Below the pieces are notes generated by a model. The model was not told the DNA's origin. It saw nothing but the letters and a program-made list of their open reading frames with translations, and made no database searches. Of a stretch of DNA of 64,000 nucleotides, positions 51,870 through 63,558 are shown piece by piece (the first letter of the stretch is position 1; every line of letters begins with the position of its first letter). Source of the DNA: Tetrahymena elliotti 4EA (taxonomy: Eukaryota; Ciliophora; Oligohymenophorea; Hymenostomatida; Tetrahymenidae); NCBI GenBank assembly GCA_000231825.2, contig JH720351.1:1-64000 (forward strand). The letters run 5' to 3'. The position numbers and the translations under genes were made by a program.

Positions 51870-52482
51870 ATGGGAAACGAGTGTTGCAGATGTGATTGTG
51901 GTAAATTTAATATTTTGTGTATAATATTTTAATTATTGAACATTTCTATCTTTATTATTAGAGTAAGATAAGCACATTCCTCTGGAATATGAAGCCTCAA
52001 TAATAACTTAATCGGAAGTAGGAGATGATTATTACTGGAGAGGATACTAACCAGGTTATGAAAAGGCAGGTTAGCATCTTTCTTAATAATATGTATAAAG
52101 GGCATGCTACTTAATTGATGCATTTGACTAAATTTAAGAATAGCATAAGTCTCAAAAATTTGATATCTTCAATTAAATTTTAGAAACAGGAATATTAACT
52201 ACAAAAGATTCATAAAAGCTGAACTATCAAAGTAGAATAAATAAATATGGATCTGATTAAAGTATAAACAGAAACAATTTTAATAGCAGTAATATTAACA
52301 GAACAAATTTAAATGATAGTAAATTAATTAGCCCATAAAAGGTTTCAGACTGCAGATATTGCCTTAATCAAGATAGTAATTAAAAATGTATTCATAGCTC
52401 TTCTCATTCACATTTATCTTCGGGAAACAAACATTCAAATTTCAGTGATTATTCAAATTCAGTAATAAAATATGGAATATGA
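51870..52482 (+). CDS. Small protein with N-terminal myristoylation/palmitoylation signal
   Basis: A 183-residue protein in two exons (51870-51900 and 51962-52482; intron 51901-51961, 61 nt). It starts MGNECCRCDCE. Gly2 followed by a cysteine cluster at 5, 6, 8 and 10 is the classic dual-acylation signal for N-myristoylation and palmitoylation, used by ciliary and cortical membrane proteins of protists. The first 11 residues are almost exactly exon 1. The body has no recognised domain. It includes VGDDYYWRGYQPGYEKAGQ and a helical stretch (YVQRACYLIDAFDQIQEQ). A CRYC...C motif is followed by a Ser/His/Asn-rich end. Membrane anchoring is a firm prediction from sequence; the partner and role are unknown. 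Confidence 0.8.
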
Positions 52483-53196
52483 TTATTTGAACCTACTTTA
52501 CTCAAAAATTATTTTAACTCTATTTAATTACCTACTCTGCTATAACTCGATAATTGATGCTATCTTGATCACTTTAAATTTAAAATGCCATTTAAAAAAC
52601 TTGATTTATTTATTAATAAATGATTTAAATGTAAAAAAAATTAATAAATTAAATCTACAAATTGAATATTTACTAATGTTAACTAAATTACCTACTAATA
52701 TAAATTAAAAACTAATATTTTAAATGTATTCATAAAAAAATTGTATTCTCATTTAATAAACAAACGAGCAAACAAACGAACTAAACAAACACTCTTTTTT
52801 CTAGTTCTTAATACAATAATTCCTAAACAAAAAAAATCTTAAAATTTTAATTTCATAATAAATCCATTTTTTTACTCAATTCAAAATTATACTTTTATTA
52901 TTTTCATTAAAACTTCTATTTTTAAATCAATCAAAATAAAAAAAATGTTTTATTTTATTTTTTAAAGCTAAAACTCATTTCTATTTTTGATTTGAAACTT
53001 TTCTACTTGAAATATTAATAGACTCTTTTCAAATTGGAATCTTTTATGTTATTAATAATTTAGATTATTTGATAATTAATTCTGATTAAAGATATCAGAT
53101 ATCCACTTTAGATAGTTATCTAAATTAATTGACATTCTTCTACTTTTATTTTGGTAAAAATAAATCAAATAAACAATTAGATTTTCTAAAAAATAA
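52483..53196. other. Intergenic spacer
   Basis: About 700 bases of AT-rich DNA between the small lipidated protein and the LRR gene. It contains an unremarkable AACAAACGAGCAAACAAACG patch. No gene seen. Confidence 0.6.
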
Positions 53197-55183
53197 ATGG
53201 AAAGTTTCATAAATAAGATTTTGTCAAATATAACAGAAGATTGCTATATTTAGAGATATTATCTCTCTAAATTATTTGAATTTTTTGAGTAGTAAAAATA
53301 CTAATTTGAAAATTATGACTACTTAGAAAATGGATAATACAGTTTAAGTTTAAAAGCTTCATAAAAAGAAAACATTATAGCAATTGTTGTAAAATTAATG
53401 AATGTATCATTCCTTCAGGAAAAATCATAACTAGGTAAATTAGAAACCACCTTAAAGCTTAAGCCATAATAAATCATTCTTAAAACTAGATAGAATTTAT
53501 AGTATAAAATATTTTTGTGAAAAAGCTGAATAATATGATAATTTAATAATTTAGTTCTTTGATTTTAATAGATGTAAATTCTTTATTTTAATTTTATTTT
53601 TAGTAAATTTTTGTTTTAATAGATGTAAATCTCACAAAAGTCTTTCAATACTTTGAAGTAAAAAATATTCATTTTATTTAATTTCACTAAAAAATAATCT
53701 TTTCAATAGCTTAATCCTGAAAATTTTAGCCTTGTTAATAATCTTTAAGTAAAAAAGAGGTAGTTTTAATTCAAAAAATTGATATAATATTTTCTAATTT
53801 TTTATTAAATTCGTAAAAAGCTGCTTTGAAATTGATTTTAAGGATGCTGCTAATTTATCTTAAAATATTTCAAAGTGTACAAATTTATCTGCTCTCTAAC
53901 TCGATTTAGAGTAATTTTTTGCTTTTATATTTTTTATTTAAGTCTTTAATAGCTAAACATAGATTAATTGTATTGGGATATAAAAGATTCTTTCTGAAGC
54001 AAGTAAATGCTAATATATAGAATAATTTTCTCTCAATCTATTGTAAGAGATAAAATATAATTAGAAACATCAATTAAATATTTATTTTTATTAGTAAAAA
54101 TTAAATCAATTTGCATTCAAGTAAAATTATTGGATCTGAATTACTTAAATTCTAGAATTTAAAAAATCTTCATCTGGATTTGCAGTAAATATTTTTAAAT
54201 TAAATTTTTCAATATAGTCTTTGAAGTATTTTCTTATTTAATTTAAAACAAAAGAAATAATTTGATAGAAGAAAGTGATTTTTAATGGATAGCCAAAGGT
54301 TTAAAAACTATAAAGTTGGAAAGTCTCTCTATATTTTTGTTGTAAATGAATTAGTTAACAATCTATCTTCTGAATTTTAAATTAATATTTTTAAAGTTAA
54401 AACAACATATAGGATGAAGGAATTTCACATCTTGGTTCTGCTTTAAGCTTGATGAGCAATCTTTAAAATTTAGTTTTAGTTTTAAGGTAAAAGATTAAGG
54501 CAACTAATTTCTGACTAATTTTTAAAAAAAGATAAAACAAAATAACTTGTAAAGGATTATAGAATTTTTCAGAGGGATTAGGAAATTGTTCTAATTTAGT
54601 TAACTTTTAACTTCAACTCCAGTAATAAAATTTACAATAAAAATATAACTCAACGAATAACAATAAAATACAAAAAAGATAAAATATACTAAGAAATGGA
54701 ATTCATCATTTTGGATAAGCTTTTAAAAGGTTAAAAAAATTGCAATACCTCTAATTGAATTTAAGGTATAATTTTTCAGTTATTCTAATCTTGAAGTTAA
54801 TTCTTAAAATTTTTAGATAAACTTTAAATTATGATGAGGAGTTTTATTATTTATTTCATGGATTGTCAAATTGTACAAGCCTTCTTAATTTAGAAGTTGA
54901 TTTTGGGTAAAAAAATAAAATCTTAAAAAAAATTTATTTAAAATTATTTTTAGTAAAAATTATGTAAGTTAGACAGAAAGTGTAAAGAAAGTAGGAAAAT
55001 CATTAAGCAAATGTATTAATCTTCGTACTTTCAAACTAATCATTGAGTAAAATTTATTAATTTTAGTTTTAATTTAAAGATTTTTATTTGAAAAGTTCAA
55101 ATTAAATTGATGTCTAAGTAGTAAGAAATGTATTCAAGCAAACAACAAAAGGGAAAAAATTAGCATAATATTTTATTACTTGA
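53197..55183 (+). CDS. Leucine-rich-repeat protein, about one repeat per exon
   Basis: Exon 1 begins MESFINKILSNITEDCYIQR and stays open to about 53515. Downstream, short stretches of about 26-30 residues separated by AT-rich GTAA...AG introns each match an LRR unit of the ciliate type: SKCTNLSALQLDLE (about 53870), KNLHLDLQ (54170), DEGISHLGSALSLMSNLQNL (54420), EGLGNCSNLVNFQLQLQ (54580), HGLSNCTSLLNLEVDFG (54870) and KSLSKCINLRTFKLIIE (55020). The last exon ends in a basic tail (KQTTKGKKLAQ) with TGA at 55181. Such proteins form curved protein-binding scaffolds; partner and location are unknown. Exact splice sites were not resolved for every repeat, so the extent is approximate. It may be partly decayed, and a copy of the 3' tail lies downstream. 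Confidence 0.55.
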
Positions 55184-56370
55184 CTAAAAAATTATTTATG
55201 TTTATTGTTTAAGAAATTATTTGTAGAAAAGAGAGGGTTTAATAGCAAGTTTATTTGATCTATTAAGAAGTTTTATTAAATTTATATTTATTATACAAAA
55301 CTAAATGAATTGAACTTATATTCTAAATAATTTGGTATTTAAGCCAAATTAAAATTAATGAATTCTAAAATAATTCATTTAATTTCCTCTAAATCAACTA
55401 AAATATTGTAAATATAAAGTGAAAACTTAAATAAATAATCCATCTGATTTATACAAAATCAATACTGTAAATATGATTAATTAACAAATAATCAAAAGTA
55501 ACAATTCTATAATTTCAGATTTTCATTTGAAAAATTAAAATTAAATTGATGATATATGGTAAAAAGATTTGCAATAGTAAGCAGTAAAGCTAAAAAATTG
55601 GCATAAAATTTTATTTTTTGTAAGAAATTTATTTAAAATTTTTATTTCCTTTTGCTTCAGGAAATTTTTTGTAGAAAAAAGAGAGTTTAAAAGAATAAAT
55701 TAGGATATTAAAACTAAAGAATATGAAATGATAATTATATTACAAATATTAATTTGATCTTCTAGCAAAATCAATGAAAAGTTATTAGTTTCAATCTAAT
55801 TTACTACAAATCAACTAAAATATTGTAAATATGAATTTTTTTTTGCTAACTAAGAGAACTGAATGTAAAAAATTTGTATTCGTAATGAACGCATAACCAT
55901 ATGTTTTTCTTTAGTTAAAGTTATTATTATCGGGATAATAAAAAATATATTTAATGATTAATAAATAACGAGCAAAAATTATTAAGTTTAGGTTGAAATG
56001 TGCTTTGAAAAAAGAAAAAATGCAAAGAAATTTATTATATGCTTATTGCTAATAAAAATTCAATAGTTATTAATCCAAAACAAGAAATATTTATTATTTG
56101 CAGTGATAGTTAGTGATTAAAGTTGATTCATTTGTTATTAATCCACTATTAATTACTTTTTGTTCATAACAAAATAATAATAAAATAAATTAACAAAAAA
56201 GCAAGCAAATATTAAGCTTTCAATTTTACTTACAGGTGATAAGTTATTAAGCATAAAAGACACATTTTATAAATATAAAATAGATCTATTTGGGTAGCAT
56301 TCCATAAAAATAAAAGGTTCATCGTTCTAGTTGATCATAAACTGCACTGAAGGTAGCATACATTAGTAAA
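55184..56370. other. Spacer with duplicated LRR-gene tail
   Basis: About 1.2 kb. The stretch about 55510-55700 resembles the 3' end of the LRR gene (55070-55240): both carry a Lys-Leu-Ala-Gln segment (AAAAAATTAGCATAATATTTTA and AAAAAATTGGCATAAAATTTTA-like) followed by AAATTATTTGTAGAAAAGAGAG and AAATTTTTTGTAGAAAAAAGAG-like sequence. The rest is AT-rich DNA without a gene. Confidence 0.5.
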
Positions 56371-59300
56371 ATGATATACGAAGAATTTATCGGCGCAATC
56401 AAAATTAAAGATGGTCTTTTTATAGGAGACCAACAATCTGTTAAAGTAAACATCTAAAAAAAATTTGAGATATTATTGATTATTTAGAATATATAAATCA
56501 TTAAAAGAAATTCAGAGCAAAGGTTTCATTTTTTTAATGCTTTTAATTTAATCAAAAAAGGATTTAGAATTTATCATAACGAATAAAGTCACTCATATTA
56601 TAAATGCAGCTGGAAAATAGGTTGATAATATGTTAGAAAACTTAGGAATATCATACTTAACTTTTTTTTGGTAGGAATCAGACAAGCAGGTAAATAATAT
56701 AACTTATAATTAAATTAGGGGTCATTTTAAAATTTTGATAAATCCATGATACAATTATTTTCTTAGCACTTAATAAGCAAAACATGTAAAAAGTATATTT
56801 ACTGCTGTAAAATAATGTATACATGATAGCAGGCACACAGAATAATTGCAATGAGTTTAATATAAAAATATTTAATTAAATGACAATAATAATAAAATAT
56901 ACTTGATAGACAAGCAAAAGAAATATTATAATTTTAATATAATAGATTTTGTTTGAAAAAAACTTAGAAACAGTCAATTAAATTGTTGATTTTATAGAGG
57001 AAGCTAATTAAAATGGAGAATCTTGTTTAGTCCATAGCGTAAGAGGATAAAGTAGAGCATGTTGCATATTAACAGCTTATTTTATGAGAAAGTATTAATG
57101 GACTCTTCTTAAAACTCTTGACTATTTAAATTCGCGTAGGCCTGATCTTGAAATAAGAGCTACTTTTTTTGAGTAGTTGAAAAGTTTAGAAGCTCATTTA
57201 TAGTAGACGGGATAAGGTGCAATCAGTCAGGATTGGAATCATTTAGGATAAGGACCTGATGCCAGAATATAAGTTGAAAATTCTCCTGATGAAGTTCTAA
57301 TAAGAAATACTTATGTGAATTCAAAATAAGGATAAATTCCAGATTATTACTTGAATATAGGAAAACCTTAAAGGTTCGGAGGGTATTCACCATATAAGAA
57401 ACCTGCTCCCACTAAGATTATTTGGCTTGATGAAGTTTCAAATAATAAGAAAAAGTTAGTTTAGGTATTAAATTAATCTTAATCTACTGGCAAGAAAGGA
57501 GTGTCTGTTCAACACAGAAAACCATCTCCTGCTCCTTTTAAAAGAGCTCAATAGTAAACTCTTAAACAATTAGAGCAATAATAAGGCTAATTGCTTCCTC
57601 AAAATCAAAATTAGGATTACATAGATTCTATATTAAAGGTAAAAAAAAGAGATTTTCATTAAAATAATAATTTAAAAAGAGAAAAAAATTGTTTTCTTTC
57701 TTGATTACAAAGTAAAAAAAAGAGTTATTTTTAATAAACAGACAGAAAAAAATTGATTAAGATTTTCGTTAGTAAAGAAAGTTAATCAATTTAGGAATAT
57801 TAAAACTTATAATTAAGTGGTGATTCTCAGCCACTTATTTTATTTCAAAATTATTAGAAATTTATGTTTCGATTAAAAGGAAAACCAAAAAATAAACAAA
57901 TTAAAAATACTTGTTAAATTTAGTTCTTTCTTAACTATTTTTGTATTTAATAAAAGGGATCAAATAAAATCTTCAAAAAAGTTACAGGAGAAGAACTTAC
58001 AGAAATCGAAATAAATTAGATTAAGTAATAAACTAATCAATCTTCAATTTAAAATAACTCTTTTTAATAAAGTGCATAAAAATCAAATGAAAACAGTGCA
58101 AATAAACCTCCTCAAAATCCGATGACCAGTAGCTATAATAAGCTAAATAGCAATAGGGCAACACAACAAGAATCAGATGCAGAAAATAGCGATTCTACTA
58201 ATCCAGCAAGTAAAAGTATGACTAACAAAGAGAATTCTAGTAGAGCTGGCTCAACAAGAGACGAATCTCTTTTGTAGGATAAGAATGCAAATGAAATTTA
58301 ATATTAATCCTATTAAAAAGGCTCTTAAAAAGTTAAATAAGAAGTTTAATAAGTTAAAGTAAGTCAAAGTCGTAGTAAGGAGGCTGTTAGCAATTCCTAA
58401 AGTTTGAATAACTAAATTTACAATAATTAAAACACAGTCAACAATAATACTTAAATAAGGTCTGATAACTCCCAAAACACCATCAACAATTAAAATTTAA
58501 ATATAAAAAATAAATTTACAAATGATGGAAATGGAAAAGTGAATAACATTAATGGAAATATTATCAATCTCACAGTTAATAATTTCGTTAACTCTAATGT
58601 TGCAACAGGTAAATAAATCCACTTTTTATAATAAGCCAATCGTCTTCTTAATAAATTTAATTATTTCTTTTAGTTTTTAAGATATGCTTTAAATTTTAAA
58701 TAAAATACATTAAAAAAATTATTTATTTAAATTTAAAAAAATAGGAAATGTAGTTTAATAAGGATTCTAGATTGCAAATGTAACAAGTAATGGTGTTATT
58801 GGAAATTCTTAATAGATACCTGTTAATTATGATATGAATATTGATAATTAACCTTTTATTGTTCAATATCCTTAAAATGGCATAGATTATTGTAATAATT
58901 ATGTTAAAGGTAATAATACTGGATTAATAAATAACAGTAATAACTCAAGCATAAGTAACTCAAACTCTGCTGGTAAGCAGTATAAACAATTTGGTAGTGA
59001 TCCAAGTAAGCTATAAAATTATTACAAATTTGTAGTAGATGATAAAGTTAAGAATTAAGGAAGTGATTAAAAGGGTAATGTTTAAGGGTCTTAGCTTCCT
59101 ATGGCTCAGTAAATTATATTTCAAAATTAGTAGATGCTTTTGATGCAAAAGTAGCAGTAGCAGTAATAATAGCATCAAGCTTTAAGTTAAAACATTTAGT
59201 TGACTTAGTAATAACAATAGGCTCAATAATTTAATATCTAATAAATTCCAATTTAAATCTTATAAAACTAGAATACATCATAAAATTCTAGCAGTTAAAA

Positions 59301-60157
59301 TTCCAATTCTTAAGTTCTATCTAAAATGCTCAGCAAGAATAACACTTACCACCATTCTGACATGGTATACTAAAAAGTCATTTCTAAAAGCTTCAATCAA
59401 AGCAAGATGAAATAAGAAATGGTTTTTGGGTAAAACTAGTATCAGTTCCCAAAAGAAATCAACAACTACTCTTTGATAAAATAAGATTTATCAGTAAATA
59501 AAATTTAGATTAAATAAATATTTAAACATATTTTACTCTTTTTAGGATTCAAAAATAACAAAAAATATGTTGAAGCAAAAATAAAATATTTAGAACACTT
59601 CTTAGTAATAGCAGTAACCTATTAGCCACAAATTCCCAATAAAAGCTAATCCTGATTTATTTGAAAAAAGACCAAACTCTGCAAATACGTAAATTAAAAT
59701 TTATGATTATTTTATTCAAGTTATATATTCATTTCATCTATTATAGAAGCTTACCTCAAGGAAGATAGGGATACAATGGGTTTGTTGTAATGACAAACAA
59801 CTTTTTGATGGGAACTAACCACTTGAATAATAACAATAATAATTTTAATGAAAATGATTAGATTGACTCTAATAACATAAATAAAAGGCCTTCTTCCACT
59901 GGAGGAGGTATTCGCTCTTTTTCTCCAGGATCAAAAAGTATAAATTTATTTTCAGAATGATATATTAAGAATAAAAATTTAATTATTTAATAGATATGAA
60001 GCCATAAAACCTTCCCAATTCTATCAAACCTCAGTTGATAGTTACCAATTAAAACGGATCTAAAAAAACAGGAATGAGATATCCCTCTCCAGCAATAAAT
60101 TCCTCAAGTCAAAACACTTACCAGATGTCAATGTCTTAGAAAAACAAATGGAAATGA
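56371..60157 (+). CDS. Dual-specificity pseudophosphatase with long low-complexity tail
   Basis: A predicted 931-residue protein in eight exons. Introns are 56446-56560, 56690-56945, 57639-57956, 58609-58744, 59494-59545, 59689-59746 and 59938-59993; all phases agree. Residues 1-160 form a dual-specificity phosphatase domain: a start IKIKDGLFIGDQQSV, HIINAAGK, ISYLTFFWQESDKQ, then the signature loop LVHSVRGQSRACCI. The catalytic cysteine of HCxxGxxR is Ser99 (codon AGC), while Gly102 and Arg105 remain. Such a loop can still bind phosphate but cannot form the cysteinyl-phosphate intermediate, as in STYX-type pseudophosphatases. Residues 161 onward are Asn/Gln/Ser-rich with a poly-Gln stretch encoded mostly by TAA/TAG (about 59140-59180). 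It probably acts as a phospho-binding adaptor; this is inference. Confidence 0.88.
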
Positions 60158-61425
60158 GGATAAAATAAAAAAAAATATTATTGATAATAAATAGGTACTC
60201 AATTATAATTATAATTAACTTCTTTCTTAAAGATGAAATTTTTCCTACCATTTCTTGAACTAATAAAAATAAGAAAAGAAAGATTGAAAGAGTAAGTAAA
60301 ATTTACACTAATAAATTAATCCTAATTTAAAATAATTCATTTACTCTTTCTCACTAAAAACTACCAAAATAAATAATCAAATATTTTTATTCTTTATAAA
60401 ATAATTTATATATCAACTAATACTTATTTATATGTATTAAAATATTTCTTTGTATATAGACTAACCCAAAATTATGTATGTATGATATTTATGTAACCTA
60501 TAACTAGCTACCTTTTTACTCATTTATCTTACATATTTTTTGATTTTCGATTATAACCTAATTTTTTGCTTACTTATTAATTTATCTTTTCTTTTTTCTA
60601 AGTTTTTATTTTATGAAACACTTAATGCTGCTTTTTTGGGCTAAAAGTAACAAAAAAAAGAGTAAATAAAAAAAATATACACACTATAAAAGATTTAAAT
60701 TAATCATATTTGCAAATAGTACCACTTAAAAAATATTTCCAGCTGGTAACTACCAAAATAATTAATATTTAATTCATTCTTAAATAACGAATATTTATTA
60801 AAATATTTCTTTGAATTTAGAGAGAAATAACTTATGATATGTTCCTAAGAGATTCCTGCCTTAATGTTCATTTATCTTATTAATTTTTTTGTTTTTTAAT
60901 GACATGATATTACTCATTTGATAATTTATCTTTCTTTTTTTTTAATAAGTTTATATCTGAATATATAATTAAGGCTGGCTGCATCTATTTATCTTTTATT
61001 AAAGAGCAAATAAATTTATTTATAATTTTAAAATGTTCTGCAGATAAAGTTTTGACTAGAAAATATTTAATAATGTTTCTAATAGAATAATTCTAATTTT
61101 TTTTGAGTAGAAAGTTTCTCTTAGAAATCAATAATATTAAATGATCAAAACAACAATTAAATGTTTTTGAATGCCTAAAATAAATTGTAAAAAAATTCTA
61201 TGCTTTGTTTGTATTATAAATCTTAAAAATAAAAAAAACTGGATACTTGCAAAATTTGCGGTGTTTTTAATTATTATTAACTCTAAATATCTAAACAATC
61301 AATTTAGATATTTTTTTACTTACTTTTTTCACTAAATTAATATTAAAATTTTATATTACCAAAAAAGTTTAATACCATCTCTATTAACAACTAATTATCA
61401 AAATATCAAAAAAGCCAAAACAAAA
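60158..61425. other. Intergenic spacer with degenerate duplication
   Basis: About 1.27 kb. Sequence at about 60355-60660 and 60745-60990 shares motifs in the same order: AACTACCAAAATAA, TATTAAAATATTTCTTTG, CATTTATCTTA, AATTTATCTTTTCTTTTTT and AGTTT. This suggests an old duplication of a 250-300 base noncoding block. No gene. Confidence 0.5.
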
Positions 61426-62289
61426 ATGACTGATAAGAAATCAAAAGCTAATTCAAGTAGGAAACCTAACATCTTTGGAAGTCTTTCAGGATTCTTCTGC
61501 TAATGTTCTGGGGAAGATAGAATTTCTTAAGCTGATGAAAGCAATTACTAGATGAAGGCAAGAGCTTTGTCAAGTGATATTTCAACTTCATAAACTTCAG
61601 TAAACATCATTAAATCAAACAAACAATTGGATTTATTTTTAAGTGATTAACCTTGAAATTAATGTTATTTTTAAATTATAATAAAGGAGTTATTTAGAGA
61701 AATCGAAGAGGTAATATAATCATTTATTTAGGTTTTATGTAATAAATTTTGTTGTAACTAAAGGAGCTTTTAGTGAAGAGAGACCCATATGTAATGATTA
61801 ATTCATCATTAAATTAATAAACATGAATACATTTTTTAGAAAGAAAATTTATATTTTACTTAACAAAATAGGATTACAGACCATGCTTGTTTGCTAAGCC
61901 AAACCATTGGCATCCAGTGAGTGAATATGAAATATCGTAAGACAAAAAAAACATGAATCTTTATTGTTGGGGAAGATACCATGCTTTTCTAGGATAAGGG
62001 TAATTAAACATAGTTGATTTATTAATATAAATTAATATTAGTTTAATCATGAAAATTCAATAATTTTAGTAATATTATAATTAAATTATTTCTATTTCGA
62101 TGAGGATTTAAGCTCTGAAAGCAATTTAAATATAGTTTATAGCTAAAATCATTTTTTGATATTTCAGAAGCATTTCATAGATAAAAGGAGAAATGCATTA
62201 AACTAATCTAAAAAATACTAGGTCTTTTAAATTAAAAACATTTAGTTTTTAGTTATTAAATTTTTAGCTTATCAATTATAATTGTTTGA
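61426..62289 (+). CDS. Small cysteine-containing protein, unrecognised
   Basis: A predicted 168-residue protein in five exons. Introns are 61600-61686, 61711-61763, 61791-61871 and 62000-62135; all phases agree. The start MTDKKSKANSSRKPNIFG leads to GFFCQCSGED. The most protein-like part is DYRPCLFAKPNHWHPVSEYE and then NLYCWGRYHAFLGQG (exon 4), rich in Trp, Tyr, Pro and Cys, followed by an amphipathic SFFDISEAFHRQKEKCIK. Two tiny exons of 24 and 27 bases (ELFREIEE, ELLVKRDPY) are needed to connect the ends. The last 25 residues are hydrophobic and may be 3' intron read-through rather than coding. I do not recognise the family. Confidence 0.55.
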
Positions 62290-63558
62290 AGTAATTTCTG
62301 AAAGTTAAGTAAACTATCTACATCCATCCTTTTTAAATAACAAAGCATATTCAAGCATACTGTTCACATAAAAATAATACAAATTTTAAGAATATATTTT
62401 TAACTAAAATCAAATTTCTAAACAAAACCAAATAATTTGCATTTAAAAATAACCAAGAGTCTATAAAAATGCTTGAAAATGAAGAGATTTGAATTTAAAT
62501 AATAATTATCTAACAAGCGAGTAAGATCAGATAGATATATTAATTATATTTTTACTTTAAAACTTATAAATTCAATTAAAATACTTCCCTCAATCAAGTC
62601 TTAAAATAATTCAAATTTTAACTCAAAACCCCAATCTTTATCAAACAAATTTGAGAAAAGCAGAAATATAGTATGAATCAATATTTGAAAAGAAATAAAA
62701 CTTTCCTTCTCAAATTTTATAAAATTAAGTATTGCCTTAATAAAATTGTAATCTCATTTCTTAAATTTTGTATAAAAGAAAAATGTATATTAAAATTAAC
62801 AATGTCACCTACAGCTAGTTTAATTTACAATTTGAGATTATTTTATTACAGCTTTTAGTATTATTAAATGAAAGCTAGTTCTTTTCAAACAAACTAATAG
62901 AATATTTAACTAAAATAAATACTTCACTCCTCTAAAAAAAGTTAAGCACCCATTTTATTTATTTAAAAATTCTTCCAGTAAAATTGCTTAATCTCTTAAA
63001 TAAATAAATATTTATCAAATAATTTTTTTAAATATTTACTTTTAGTAATGATATTTGCCCAGTTTAAATTGATAATTTTAATAAAATATTTCTTTCTTTA
63101 TAAATAATTTTATTAAAATTAATAGCAATACTTCAAATAATTAATGTCCATTTTAAATTCATTGCTAAAAAATTTTTTGTAACTAAAAATTTGAAATGAA
63201 TACATTCAACTAATTTGCTAAAGAGTGTATCATAAACTTAGACAATATTCATTTTTCATTAAATTTTTAATTAAAATATTATGGTTAGCCTAAAAATAAA
63301 CAAATATTAAATTATCTCTTTATTTTAAATGATTGATAATCTTTGTTTTATTATCTAAATTTAAAATATGAGATCCCAATGTGTCAATATATTGAAAGCA
63401 AATAATAATCTAAAAAGTTCATTCTTCAATTTTCTTTAACTTAGATAAATATACTATTTCATTATATAATTTTTTATTCTTATACACAATTTTTTAATAA
63501 AAAGTTGTTTCATATTTTGGATTATCAGATATTGAAGATTTATTTTTTTAATTTATAG
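62290..63558. other. Spacer, including unknown 5' part of the last gene
   Basis: About 1.27 kb of AT-rich DNA. The first exon(s) of the gene at the right edge probably lie here, for example after an ATG at about 63368, but no splice with the correct phase could be established. Confidence 0.45.

Noticed and set aside
62673..62858. Standard-code ORF MNQYLKRNKT...
   Set aside because: It lies in AT-rich spacer, has K/F/I/L-only composition, and uses a code that is not this organism's.
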